From NCBI GenBank assembly GCA_947494145.1, contig CANLTZ010000024.1:1-44031 (forward strand): DNA of 44,031 nucleotides. Reading direction: 5' to 3'. Position 1 is the stretch's first letter; the number at the start of each line of letters is the position of its first letter. The position numbers and the translations under genes are program-made. Shown here one piece after another: positions 7,423-15,752 of this stretch. The notes under the pieces were generated by a model that had not been told where the DNA came from, did no database searches, and saw only the letters and a list, made by a program, of their open reading frames with translations. Origin of the DNA: an uncultured Jannaschia sp. (GTDB lineage Bacteria; Pseudomonadota; Alphaproteobacteria; Rhodobacterales; Rhodobacteraceae).

Positions 7423-8937
7423 GTGAACATTCTGACCCCCATCAAAGCCTCTTTCGGCCCGGCCGAAGGATTCCTCAAGCAACCGCATCGCCTGCTGATC
7501 GATGGCGCGTGGGTCGATGCCAAATCGGGCAAGACCTTCGATACGATCAATCCAGCGACCGAAGAGGTGCTGACCTCCGTCGCACTTGGCGACGCCGCCG
7601 ACATCGATGCTGCCGTCGCCGCTGCCCGCAAGGCCTTTGACGACGGTCCGTGGCCGCGCATGCTGCCCGCTGAGCGCCAGCGCATCCTCCAGAAGCTCGG
7701 TGATCTGATCGAGGCGAATGGCGAAGAACTCGCCTGGATCGAGAGCCTCGACAACGGCAAGCCGGTCTCGGTCGCCAAGGTCGCCGACGTTCCGCTCACG
7801 GCCGATCTCTTCCACTACATGGCCGCCCATGCGCGGACCCGCGAGGGCCATGTGGTGCCGACCTCCGACTTCGCGATCCCGGGCGCCGATTTCCACGCCT
7901 ACACGGTCGAGGAGCCCGTCGGCGTCGTCGGCCTCATCACCCCCTGGAACTATCCGCTGTTGATCGCAGCGGGCTGGCAGATGGCCGGTGCGCTCGCCGC
8001 GGGGAACACGATCGTTCTGAAGCCGTCGGAGGTGACGCCGCTATCGATCATCCGGTTCGGCGAGCTGGCACTGGAAGCGGGCGTGCCGCCGGGCGTCATC
8101 AATATCGTTCAGGGCTTCGGCGCGGGTGCGGGCGCGCGTCTGGTCGAGCATCCGCTGGTCGACAAGATCGGGTTTACGGGCTCGACTCGCACGGGGCGTG
8201 GCCTCCTGAAGTCGGTGGCCGATTCCAACCTCAAGAAGGTCACGCTGGAGCTCGGCGGCAAGTCGCCGGATATCATTTTCGCCGACGCCGATCTCGAAGC
8301 CGCCATCGCCGGGGTCGCCATGGGCGTCTTCTTCAACCAGGGCGAATGCTGCTGCGCGGGCACCCGCATCTATGTCGAGGACAAGGTCTATGATCAGGTC
8401 GTCGCCGGCATGGTGGCGGAGGCGCAGAAGATACGCCTCGGCGCAGGCCAGGACCCCGACACCGACATGGGGCCGCTCGTCTCCCAGAACCAGTTCGACA
8501 CGGTAATGGGCTATGTGGACGCGGGCAAGTCGGCCGGCGCGACCGTCGCCGTCGGCGGCGCGCGCGCAGGCGATAAGGGCTTCTTCGTCCAGCCGACGCT
8601 CTTCACCGATGTCGACCCGGACATGACGATCGTCCGTGAGGAAATCTTCGGACCCGTCGCGACGGTCGAGCGGTTCTCGAATATCGACGACGTCGTGCGG
8701 CGCGCAAACGACACCGAGTATGGCCTTGGGGCCGGTATATGGACGACGGATGTGCGCAAGACCCATCAGGTCGCCCGGTCGATCCGTGCCGGGACGGTCT
8801 TCGTCAACTGCTACAATGTCTTCGACGCGGCGATGCCCTTCGGCGGCTACAAGCAGTCGGGCTGGGGTCGCAACCGCGGACGCCAGGCGTTCGAAGCCTT
8901 CACCGAGACAAAGGCCGTCTACGTCAAGCTGAACTGA
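7423..8937 (+). CDS. NAD(P)-dependent aldehyde dehydrogenase
   Basis: This 504-residue aldehyde dehydrogenase of class 1/2 size starts at GTG 7423 (VNILTPIKASFG), with GGAG upstream. The cofactor region (TPWNYPLL, VLKPSEVTP, GFTGSTRTG), the general-base Glu276 in LELGGKSPD and the nucleophile Cys310 in GECCCAGTR are all present. Family reaction: oxidation of an aldehyde to a carboxylate. The closest-looking relatives act on aliphatic and phenylacetaldehyde-type substrates, but the substrate cannot be read from sequence. It is the first gene of a four-gene oxidoreductase operon, under a promoter with four copies of the shared TCCAGAAT-like motif. Confidence 0.95.
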   Translation: MNILTPIKASFGPAEGFLKQPHRLLIDGAWVDAKSGKTFDTINPATEEVLTSVALGDAADIDAAVAAARKAFDDGPWPRMLPAERQRILQKLGDLIEANGEELAWIESLDNGKPVSVAKVADVPLTADLFHYMAAHARTREGHVVPTSDFAIPGADFHAYTVEEPVGVVGLITPWNYPLLIAAGWQMAGALAAGNTIVLKPSEVTPLSIIRFGELALEAGVPPGVINIVQGFGAGAGARLVEHPLVDKIGFTGSTRTGRGLLKSVADSNLKKVTLELGGKSPDIIFADADLEAAIAGVAMGVFFNQGECCCAGTRIYVEDKVYDQVVAGMVAEAQKIRLGAGQDPDTDMGPLVSQNQFDTVMGYVDAGKSAGATVAVGGARAGDKGFFVQPTLFTDVDPDMTIVREEIFGPVATVERFSNIDDVVRRANDTEYGLGAGIWTTDVRKTHQVARSIRAGTVFVNCYNVFDAAMPFGGYKQSGWGRNRGRQAFEAFTETKAVYVKLN

Positions 8938-9094
8938 TCGATCCTCCCCGACTGAGGCCGGGCGCACCTTCTCTGTCCCTATCCGGCGGGATGGAGCCCC
9001 CGTTCAAGCCACCCGCGACCGGCCGGCCCTGGCTCGGTCCGCCCGGCCTCGCCTTTTTCGGATCGATTTCAACCCGATGCACAGGAGCGCTCCC

Positions 9095-10285
9095 ATGCCC
9101 GACTTCTTCTTTCTTCCCCCGATGAACATCGCCGGTGACGGCGCGCTTGATGCCGCCGTCGACCAGATGGCCTCCCAAGGCTTCACCAAGGCGCTGATCG
9201 TCACCGATGAGGCGCTGCACAAACAGGTCCACGCCACCAAACCCCTGATCGACCGCCTCGAAGCCAAGAGCATCGCCTACGTCGTCTACGACAAGGTCAC
9301 GCCGAACCCCACGGTTGCCGAGTGCGACGAGGGTGCGGCGGTCTATGCGCGCGAAGCTTGCGACTTCCTCATCTCCTTCGGCGGCGGATCGCCCCATGAT
9401 TGCTGCAAGGGGATCGGCATCGTCGCCACCAATGGCGGCTCGATCCGCGACTATGCCGGCGTCGATCAGATGCGGGTCAAGATGGCGCCGATGTTCGCGG
9501 TCAACACCACCTCTGGAACGGCGAGCGAGATCACCCGCTTCGCAATCATCACCGATGAGAAGAACAAGTCCAAGTTCCCGGTCGTGGACTGGCGATGCAC
9601 GCCGAGCGTTTCGGTCGATGATCCGGAATTGATGGAAGGGATGCCGAAGGGGCTGACCGCCGCGACGGGCATGGATGCCCTGAGCCACGCGCTCGAAGCC
9701 TATGTCTCGACCGCAGCCAGCCATCTGACCGATCCCGGCGCGCTGCGAGCCGTCGAGTTGATCGACAAGGCGCTGATCGGCGCGTTCGAGGACGGCCATG
9801 ATCGAAGCGCGCGCTCCGATATGACCTATGCGGAGTTTCTGGCGGGGATGGCCTTCAACAATGCGAGCCTCGGCTTCGTCCACGCCATGTCGCACCAGGT
9901 CGGCGGCATGTATCATAATCTCGCCCATGGCGTGATCAATTCGGTGCTGATGCCGCATGTGATCACTTGGAATGCTGAGGTCGCAGGCGAACGCTATGCC
10001 GAGATCGCGGCGCATTTCGGCGTGGAGACGGCGGGACGCTCTACGGACGATATCGTCGCTGGGCTGATCGCGAAGATCCTGACCTACAACGACGCGCTCG
10101 GCATCCCCGCCAATCTCGCGGAGATGGGGGTCAAGGACGAGGATGTGTCGCACTTGGCGGACTACGCGCTCGCCGATCCTTGCGCTGCGACCAATCCAAG
10201 GCCCGCGACAGTCGAGGAAATGCAGGCGCTCTTTCGCCGGGCGCTCACGGGGGATGGCATCGCCGGACAGAGCGCTGCGGCATGA
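9095..10285 (+). CDS. Iron-containing (type III) alcohol dehydrogenase
   Basis: A 396-residue protein starts at ATG 9095 with CAGGAG upstream. The Rossmann-type loop FGGGSPHDCCKGI, TTSGTASEITRF, and the metal motifs TGMDALSHALEAYVS and HAMSHQVGGMYHNLAHG place it in the iron-dependent alcohol dehydrogenase family. Metal ligands are the Asp and His of DALSH and two later His. It interconverts alcohols and aldehydes with NAD(P)H. It lies 157 bases after the aldehyde dehydrogenase and overlaps the next gene by ATGA. Together they could take an alcohol through aldehyde to acid, or reduce toxic aldehydes. Substrate unknown. Confidence 0.94.
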   Translation: MPDFFFLPPMNIAGDGALDAAVDQMASQGFTKALIVTDEALHKQVHATKPLIDRLEAKSIAYVVYDKVTPNPTVAECDEGAAVYAREACDFLISFGGGSPHDCCKGIGIVATNGGSIRDYAGVDQMRVKMAPMFAVNTTSGTASEITRFAIITDEKNKSKFPVVDWRCTPSVSVDDPELMEGMPKGLTAATGMDALSHALEAYVSTAASHLTDPGALRAVELIDKALIGAFEDGHDRSARSDMTYAEFLAGMAFNNASLGFVHAMSHQVGGMYHNLAHGVINSVLMPHVITWNAEVAGERYAEIAAHFGVETAGRSTDDIVAGLIAKILTYNDALGIPANLAEMGVKDEDVSHLADYALADPCAATNPRPATVEEMQALFRRALTGDGIAGQSAAA

Positions 10286-11382
10286 CAGACATTTTTGCAT
10301 CCTATCGTTTGGGAGACCTCGACCTCGCCAACCGCATCGTCATGGCGCCGATGACGCGCACCCGGGCCGAGGAGGACGGTGTTCCGACCGACCTGATGGC
10401 CGACTATTTCGCGCAACGCGCCTCGGCGGGCCTGATCCTCACCGATTGCACATGGATCAGCGATCAGGGCCGCGGCATCATCCGTTCACCGGGGATCGCC
10501 AATGCGGCGCATGTGGCGGGATGGCGCAAGGTCACCGACGCCGTGCACCGCGCTGGTGGTAAGATCTTCTTGCAGATCTGGCATTGCGGGCGCGTGGCGC
10601 ATGCCTCGTTCCGCGATGGTGCGCGCCCAGTCGCGCCCTCTGCGCTTCCCGCGGCAGGGCAAATCTATACGCCAGAGGGCTATGTCGGCTTCGAGACGCC
10701 ACTGGCGCTTGATACCGACAACATCTTGCCGATCGCGGCAGACTTCGGTCATGCGACGCGGCGGGCGCGCGAGGCGGGCTTTGACGGTGTCGAGCTGCAC
10801 GGGGCCTTTGGCTATCTGATCGACCAGTTTCTGCAGGACGTGAGCAACCATCGCGACGACGCCTTCGGCGGATCCATTCCGAAGCGCTGCCGCTTCCTGC
10901 TGGAAGCCGTGCAGGCCGCCATCGACGCTTGGTCGCCGGACCGCGTCGGCGTGAAGCTATCCCCCGCCAACACGTTCTACGGCATGGGTGATAGCGACCC
11001 TGAAGCGGTCTTCTCCTATGCCTGCGAGCACCTCAGCGATCTCGGGATCGCCTACATCCATCTGATGGAGCCGCCCAAGGGGGCTGAGGCCGAGGCACCG
11101 ATGCGCAATGTCGCCCGAAGTCTGCGTCCGTTCGTCGGCACCCGGCTCATCGTGAACGGGAGCCTCGATCTGGACGCGGCCAAGGCGCTTCTGGACGATG
11201 GCGTGGCTGATCTCGTCTCTTTCGGCGTGCCCTACATCGCCAACCCCGACCTCGTCTCGCGTCTTGCGCATGGTTGGCCGCTCGCCGAGGCGCACCACGA
11301 TCAATGGTATGGCGAAGGCCCAGGCGGCTACACGGATTTCCCAACCTATGGAGAGGCGCCTACCCGGGAGGCGGCGCAATGA
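10282..11382 (+). CDS. Old yellow enzyme family alkene reductase with an altered substrate-activating residue
   Basis: This 366-residue FMN enzyme of the NemA/OYE class starts at an ATGA overlap with the alcohol dehydrogenase. Visible motifs are the FMN-binding NRIVMAPMTRTRAEEDG, QIWHCGRVAH, DGVELHGAFGYLIDQFLQD and VNGSLDLDAAKALLDDG. Classical OYEs read H-x-x-N or H-x-x-H at the substrate pair. Here the pair is His173 and Phe176, while the proton-donor-position Tyr178 is kept. Family reaction: NAD(P)H-dependent reduction of activated C=C bonds, quinones or nitro compounds. The loss of the second H-bond donor suggests an unusual substrate range. The gene is translationally coupled to the next gene by ATGA. 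Confidence 0.93.
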   Translation: MTDIFASYRLGDLDLANRIVMAPMTRTRAEEDGVPTDLMADYFAQRASAGLILTDCTWISDQGRGIIRSPGIANAAHVAGWRKVTDAVHRAGGKIFLQIWHCGRVAHASFRDGARPVAPSALPAAGQIYTPEGYVGFETPLALDTDNILPIAADFGHATRRAREAGFDGVELHGAFGYLIDQFLQDVSNHRDDAFGGSIPKRCRFLLEAVQAAIDAWSPDRVGVKLSPANTFYGMGDSDPEAVFSYACEHLSDLGIAYIHLMEPPKGAEAEAPMRNVARSLRPFVGTRLIVNGSLDLDAAKALLDDGVADLVSFGVPYIANPDLVSRLAHGWPLAEAHHDQWYGEGPGGYTDFPTYGEAPTREAAQ

Positions 11383-12296
11383 AGGCGGTTCGTTTCCATG
11401 CCTATGGTGATCCGAGCGTTCTGCAGTTGGAAGACGTTCCGGACCCAAGCCCCGGCCCAGATGAGGTGCTGCTCGACGTGCATGCGGCCGGGATCAATCC
11501 GCTGGACTGGAAGATCCGGTCCGGGACCCTTGCGCAGATGATGCCACTTGCGCTGCCGTTCACGCTCGGATGGGACGTCGCAGGGGTAGTCAGGAGCGTT
11601 GGAGCCGACGTCGAAGGCTTCTCCGAGGGCGACAAGGTCTTCGGCATGATCCCCATCGGAGCACCCGGTGCCTATGCGGACTATGCGACGGCGCCGGCAA
11701 GCGCCATGGCAAAGGCCCGGACCGATCTGCCGATCGAGGTTCTGGCGGCCATTCCCGTTGTCGGTCTTGCGGCCTGGCAACTCATCCATGAGGTCGGCGC
11801 GCTTGCGCCGGGTGAGCGGGTGGCCGTGATCGGCGCGGCCGGTCAGGTCGGGCGCCTCAGTATCGCACTTGCAGGTCAGATCGACGGTGTGGAGGTCATG
11901 GCGATCGGCCGGCGCGCCGAACTCGAAACTGCAGGGTTCTCCGAAAAAATCCGACAGATCGCCAGCGACGACGGCGATTGGACAGCTTCTATCGCCGATG
12001 TCGATCTGATCATCGACCTTGTCGGCGGCCCCATGCAGACGGCTGCGTTGGCCGCTGTGACGCCTGGGGCACGTCTCGTATCAAGCGCGCAACCGCCAGT
12101 TCCTGCGGGTCGGGACGTGACCGTCTCGATGTTGCAGGTTCACCCAGACCGATCTGCTCTCGAGCGCCTTGAGGCAGGGATTGCGTCCGGCGACCTTCCG
12201 CGCCCGCTCGTCAACACCTTCCCGCTGGCGGCAGCGGCCGAGGCCCACGCTGCCGGAGAGGCAGGCGAAAACGCGAAGCTCGTTCTCATGACCTGA
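11379..12296 (+). CDS. MDR-family NADP-dependent oxidoreductase (quinone oxidoreductase-like)
   Basis: A 305-residue medium-chain dehydrogenase begins at an ATGA overlap with the OYE gene. The N-terminal GroES-like fold (MKAVRFHAYGDPSVLQLEDV, AAGINPLDWKIRSG, LGWDVAGVVRSVGADVEGF) and a nucleotide-binding segment (GERVAVIGAAGQVGRLSIAL) are clear. The catalytic and structural zinc cysteines are absent, as in zinc-independent quinone reductases. Family members reduce quinones or alpha,beta-enones with NADPH. It is the last gene of the ALDH-ADH-OYE-MDR operon and is followed by a hairpin. All four enzymes act on carbonyl or enone electrophiles. Confidence 0.93.
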   Translation: MKAVRFHAYGDPSVLQLEDVPDPSPGPDEVLLDVHAAGINPLDWKIRSGTLAQMMPLALPFTLGWDVAGVVRSVGADVEGFSEGDKVFGMIPIGAPGAYADYATAPASAMAKARTDLPIEVLAAIPVVGLAAWQLIHEVGALAPGERVAVIGAAGQVGRLSIALAGQIDGVEVMAIGRRAELETAGFSEKIRQIASDDGDWTASIADVDLIIDLVGGPMQTAALAAVTPGARLVSSAQPPVPAGRDVTVSMLQVHPDRSALERLEAGIASGDLPRPLVNTFPLAAAAEAHAAGEAGENAKLVLMT

Positions 12297-12322
12297 CCTC
12301 TCGAAGAGTATCTGCTGTCCAC

Positions 12323-12349
12323 CCGGCCCTCACCTTCGGGGAGGGCCGG
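12323..12349 (+). terminator. Terminator-like hairpin after the oxidoreductase operon
   Basis: A perfect 9-bp stem, CCGGCCCTC/GAGGGCCGG, with a 9-base loop starts 27 bases after the last stop. No T-tract follows, so it may act with Rho or simply protect the 3' end. Confidence 0.45.
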
Positions 12350-12634
12350 TCACGCCAAAAGACGCCCTGCGGCGCCAGATGGGGCCGTCATCCGGCTGAA
12401 ACTGTCCGCGCGAAAAGACCTGGCTAAGTTCCACAGCCCGATGCCGTATCAGCGTCGCCATTCACCTCATGCGACACTTCCGGCCCTGGGACCGCACCGT
12501 AATCTAATGCGTGGTCTTTCGGCCTGCCCATTGGAGCTTTAAATGAAAGTCCGCGCAGTTTTGAGCGCGCCAGTCGACATGAAATATCGTCTGCGCGCGG
12601 CCCAATACACTGAGAAATACGGAATCCATCCTTG

Positions 12635-12646
12635 GGTCCAGAATAC
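12635..12646 (+). promoter_or_regulatory. Operator-like motif upstream of the small exported protein
   Basis: GGTCCAGAATAC is identical over 12 bases to 7315-7326. Both copies are preceded by GAATCC at similar distance (12622-12627 here, 7301-7306 there). It lies about 100 bases before the ATG at 12746. The rest of the 12350-12745 interval shows no convincing coding sequence. Regulatory function is inferred. Confidence 0.45.
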
Positions 12647-12745
12647 CTAAAGACCAACAAGTGACAGGGTGAGGTGCGGGTCCGAGTGCGCGGCGATCGT
12701 CGCACCGGCCTCGTTCCATGGACTGGCACAGGAGAGGAGCGTACC

Positions 12746-13030
12746 ATGATGATCGGTAGACCAAGAGCAAAGTTGGGTTTTGGTCTCGCGATGGCCATGC
12801 CTGGCCTCGCCGCGTCACCCGTCCTGGGCGATACGGCGCATGCCGAACGGGTCGGCGAGCATCTTTCTCAGCTCGAGGTCCACGCCCAAAGCGCCTTCCG
12901 TCTCTACGACTTAGAGGTCGACCCACAGAGTCTGACGCTTGGCCAACTCGCGGCCATAGAGCACATCCTCGCCAGCGAGGACTCCGAGAGCGAGAAGCGC
13001 GGGCGGATCGAGGCCGTCGCAAACCAGTAG
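12746..13030 (+). CDS. Small exported hypothetical protein
   Basis: This 94-residue protein has a basic start (MMIGRPRAKLG), a hydrophobic stretch (FGLAMAMPGLAAS) and a likely signal-peptidase site near VLGDTAHA, so it is probably periplasmic. The mature part contains LTLGQLAAIEHILASEDSES and a charged end, which looks helical. I do not recognise a family. GAGGAG sits six bases before the ATG; a second ATG follows at once. The promoter carries the same 12-base motif as the aldehyde dehydrogenase promoter, so it may belong to the same regulon. Confidence 0.7.
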   Translation: MMIGRPRAKLGFGLAMAMPGLAASPVLGDTAHAERVGEHLSQLEVHAQSAFRLYDLEVDPQSLTLGQLAAIEHILASEDSESEKRGRIEAVANQ

Positions 13031-13125
13031 ACCATAAACGATCGCCAACTTGCCGTCTGGCGGGTTGGCATCCAGCGAGCCATTCGGGGAGGCGCGCGTC
13101 CAGCACCATTCGAGCAGATGAGATT

Positions 13126-14376
13126 ATGACAATCGAAGTCCAGAGATCGGCAAAGGGAACGCGCCAGCTGCTTTCGGGACCGGACGCATTGCGCAACTGG
13201 ACGATCCTGGCGGCGGCGTCCCTGACCGTCATGGCCGGCGCCACCGTTGCACCCGGGCTGCCCGGGCTGCAGGCGCACTTCGCGTACGTCCCCAATGCGG
13301 AAGTGCTGTCCCGTGTTCTGCTGACGACGCACGGCCTGACGATTGCACTCCTTGCGCCGTTGGGCGGCGTGCTGATCGACCGGGTCGGACGCAAGCCCAT
13401 GCTGGTCGCCGCCGCAATACTCTATGGCGTAGCAGGCACGGCGGGGCTCTGGCTCGACGACCTCATCGCGCTGCTTGCAAGCCGCGCGTTGCTCGGCATG
13501 GCCGTTGCTGTGACCATGACAGTCGCCACAACGCTGGTGGGGGATCTTTTCACAGGCGAGGACCGCGATCGGTTCATCGGCGTTCAATCCGCTGCAATGG
13601 CCGGAGCCGGGATTGTGTTCATGACCAGCGGCGGCGTTCTGGCGGAGCTGTCCTGGCGCGGGCCGTTCCTGATCTATGGGCTGGCCTTTCTGGTGGCGCC
13701 GCTCGCCGTGGTCGCGCTCCGCGACGGCACGACGGAGCGACAGATTGAGGCAACTTCACCGACTGCGGCACCGATTGTCCAACCTCGTCTGATCGGTTTT
13801 CTCTATGCTGTGGCGTTCGTGAACCAGGTGGCGTTCTATATGCTGCCAACGCAGCTGCCATTCTTGGTTTCGGCGTCGTTCGAGACCGGCGCGGCGGCGC
13901 TTACGGGCGCCCTGATTGCGACGCAAACCCTGTTCGCGGCGGTGACGGCCCTGAATTTCAGCCGACTGCACCGATTGATGTCGCGTCTTACGCTGTTCGC
14001 AATAGGGTTTGGCGGGACGGGACTTGCCTACGCGCTCCTCTCCGTCGTCGAAGGACCGCTTCTGTTTGCGGTCATGGCGATAGCGGGTCTTGCCGGTGGG
14101 ATCATGACGCCCAACCTGCAGGCTTGGACCGTTGGCGCAACCTCGGCGGCGATGCGCGGGCGGGTGGTTGGCGGGCTGAGTTCGGTGACGTTCTTCGGGC
14201 AGTTCATGTCGCCGCTGCTCCTCGCCCCGATCGTCGCCTGGGTCGGGATTTCGGACGCCTTTCTTATCGCGGCGATGGCCCTCGGCATTCTGGCAGCGGC
14301 GCTTCTTTTTCTGGCGAGACGCGCAACGAAGACCGGGCATCCACTCTCCGATGCTTCGGGATCATCGGACGGGTAG
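13126..14376 (+). CDS. MFS transporter
   Basis: A 416-residue protein with about twelve hydrophobic segments carries the MFS A-motif-like GGVLIDRVGRKPML after TM2 and a related R-rich loop after TM8 (SRLHRLMSRLTL). Family role: proton-coupled efflux or uptake of small molecules. Drug-efflux-like topology is suggested, but the substrate is unknown. It lies 95 bases after the small exported protein and just before a LysR gene on the same strand. It could export the compound that the oxidoreductases handle, which is inference from position only. Confidence 0.92.
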   Translation: MTIEVQRSAKGTRQLLSGPDALRNWTILAAASLTVMAGATVAPGLPGLQAHFAYVPNAEVLSRVLLTTHGLTIALLAPLGGVLIDRVGRKPMLVAAAILYGVAGTAGLWLDDLIALLASRALLGMAVAVTMTVATTLVGDLFTGEDRDRFIGVQSAAMAGAGIVFMTSGGVLAELSWRGPFLIYGLAFLVAPLAVVALRDGTTERQIEATSPTAAPIVQPRLIGFLYAVAFVNQVAFYMLPTQLPFLVSASFETGAAALTGALIATQTLFAAVTALNFSRLHRLMSRLTLFAIGFGGTGLAYALLSVVEGPLLFAVMAIAGLAGGIMTPNLQAWTVGATSAAMRGRVVGGLSSVTFFGQFMSPLLLAPIVAWVGISDAFLIAAMALGILAAALLFLARRATKTGHPLSDASGSSDG

Positions 14377-14377
14377 G

Positions 14378-15310
14378 ATGGACCACCTCGTCAAGAAAGC
14401 CCTCATGCAGATTGGCGTTCGAGACCTGAAGGCCATCGTCGCTGTCGCAGAAGCGAGCAGCTTTCGAAAGGCCGCGATGCGGATGAACCTAGGTCAGTCC
14501 GCCATCTCGCGGCGGATCGGCAAACTTGAGGATGCGCTTGGAGTCTCACTGTTCGAAAGACGCACGACAGGCGCGCGTCTGACGACGGCTGGACAGGCTT
14601 TTTTCGCGCGAGCGCATACGGTGCTCGACGACCTGACATCCGCGATCGAAACCGCGCAGTCTGCAGGAATAGGCGAAAACGGACATCTCCGGATCGGTTT
14701 GATCGCTTCGATATCCCGTGGCGCAGTAAGAAATCTCGTCGCCGCATATCGAAAGAGGCATCCGATCGTGGACCTGTGCTTCGTGGAGACGCATCTCAAC
14801 CAACTCTTCAGCGAACTCAGCCATCGACGGTTGGATGTGGTGATCGCGGCGGGCGGCCCACCTCGGGAGATCGGCGACAGCCTAACTCTAACGCGAGAGC
14901 CGATCTTTCTTGCCGTTCCAAGCGACTCCGTTCTCCGCGATTTAGGCCGTCTGAAGTGGCGGGACGTGAGAGACGCGCGGTTCATCGTCAGCGCGCGGGA
15001 ACCGGGGCCTGAGATACACGATTTCATCATTCGTAAGGTGTCCGACCTTGGGCGGCCAGCTCAAGTTCAGCGCCACAGGCTCGGTCGAGAGGGGATCATG
15101 ACTTTGGTCGGTATGGGCTTTGGTGTGAGTATCGTCGCAGATCACTGGCGAGGCGTCCGCTATCCCAATGTCTCGTTCATTCCGATTGGCGACGATGATG
15201 AGAGGGTCCCGTTTTCTCTGACCTGGCACCCCGAAAACGACAACCCCGCGCTACGCCGGTTCATCTCTCTGGCGCGGATCGAGGCGAAGCGGAATGGCGC
15301 TCTTTCCTGA
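14378..15310 (+). CDS. LysR-family transcriptional regulator with a 3' end shared with the trb operon end
   Basis: A 310-residue LysR protein has the winged HTH in VRDLKAIVAVAEASSFRKAA, RMNLGQSAISRRIGKLEDAL and LFERRTTGARLTTAGQAFF, and an effector domain including GHLRIGLIASISRGAV and GMGFGVSIVADHWRG. Starts at 14378 (ATG one base after the MFS stop) or 14405 are both possible. Its last codons and the following bases (15256-15336) recur at 37981-38061, where they form the 3' end of the DUF2274 gene on the other strand. I infer that LysR and DUF2274 were once convergent neighbours and were separated by the middle block. Confidence 0.92.
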   Translation: MDHLVKKALMQIGVRDLKAIVAVAEASSFRKAAMRMNLGQSAISRRIGKLEDALGVSLFERRTTGARLTTAGQAFFARAHTVLDDLTSAIETAQSAGIGENGHLRIGLIASISRGAVRNLVAAYRKRHPIVDLCFVETHLNQLFSELSHRRLDVVIAAGGPPREIGDSLTLTREPIFLAVPSDSVLRDLGRLKWRDVRDARFIVSAREPGPEIHDFIIRKVSDLGRPAQVQRHRLGREGIMTLVGMGFGVSIVADHWRGVRYPNVSFIPIGDDDERVPFSLTWHPENDNPALRRFISLARIEAKRNGALS

Positions 15311-15336
15311 GTTTTGCAAATCCGCGATTGGTCTTC
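15256..15336. repeat. Left copy of an 81-bp direct repeat bounding a 22.7-kb segment
   Basis: The segment matches 37981-38061 in the same orientation at 76 of 81 positions by eye. It covers the LysR 3' end and continues into bases that, on the minus strand, read like the end of DUF2274 (RGFAKL). The last 12 bases, CGATTGGTCTTC, also match the start of the adjacent Dps-like fragment. The constant offset is 22725 bases. Confidence 0.85.
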
Positions 15337-15386
15337 TCGAGCGGTTGAAGCACTGCCACGACCGTTGCGGGGTCAGTCTTCAGGGT
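15327..15386 (+). pseudogene. Fragment of a Dps-like gene 3' end
   Basis: The plus strand encodes IGLLERLKHCHDRCGVSLQG, which matches the C-terminus of the Dps-like protein at 6684-7154 (IGLLEQLKHCHDRCRVSLQG) at 18 of 20 residues. Only this piece remains, in the opposite orientation to the intact gene, and it overlaps the AraC fragment that follows. It marks one half of an inverted, truncated copy of the 6.6-6.8 kb junction. Confidence 0.8.
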
Positions 15387-15588
15387 CCCGCCCAAACGTC
15401 ACCCCCAGCTTCGACCGGAGGACGTCCGTCATGTGGCTCTGCGAGGCAAAGCCACAGGCATAGGCGATCTCGGCGAGCGCCATGTCGTCGATGCCGAGCA
15501 TCTCATGCGCTGGTTCGATACTGGGTGACGTAGCTGCGTGTGTCGGACTTGAAGACACGCAATCCGAAGCCAGGCAGACATGTCAGAT
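15373..15588 (-). pseudogene. Frameshifted remnant of an AraC C-terminal domain
   Basis: The minus strand encodes MALAEIAYACGFASQSHMTD, then LRSKLGVTFGRDPED and a stop: the second HTH of the AraC array with a damaged end. Upstream, in another frame, FKSDTRSYVTQYRTSA continues the typical AraC linker, so at least one frameshift has occurred. Together with the Dps-like fragment it forms an inverted broken copy of the unit 4/Dps-like junction. Not functional. Confidence 0.8.
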
Positions 15589-15752
15589 CGAAGCTTAGCC
15601 CGCCTTGTCACGCATGCGTCACGTGGGCATCAGGAAGGAAGCGGCGAACTGTTTCTAGAAAAAAGCGTCGGAGGGATGATCGGAAAACACAATGCAGATC
15701 GGCTATTTGCACGCTCTGTCGTGCATACAAGAAAAAGCACGATATCGCTGCT

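Noticed and set aside
12424-13400. Long minus-strand frames across the small exported protein and the MFS transporter
   Set aside because: Arginine- and proline-rich shadow translations of GC-rich coding DNA; the plus-strand genes have proper starts and motifs.
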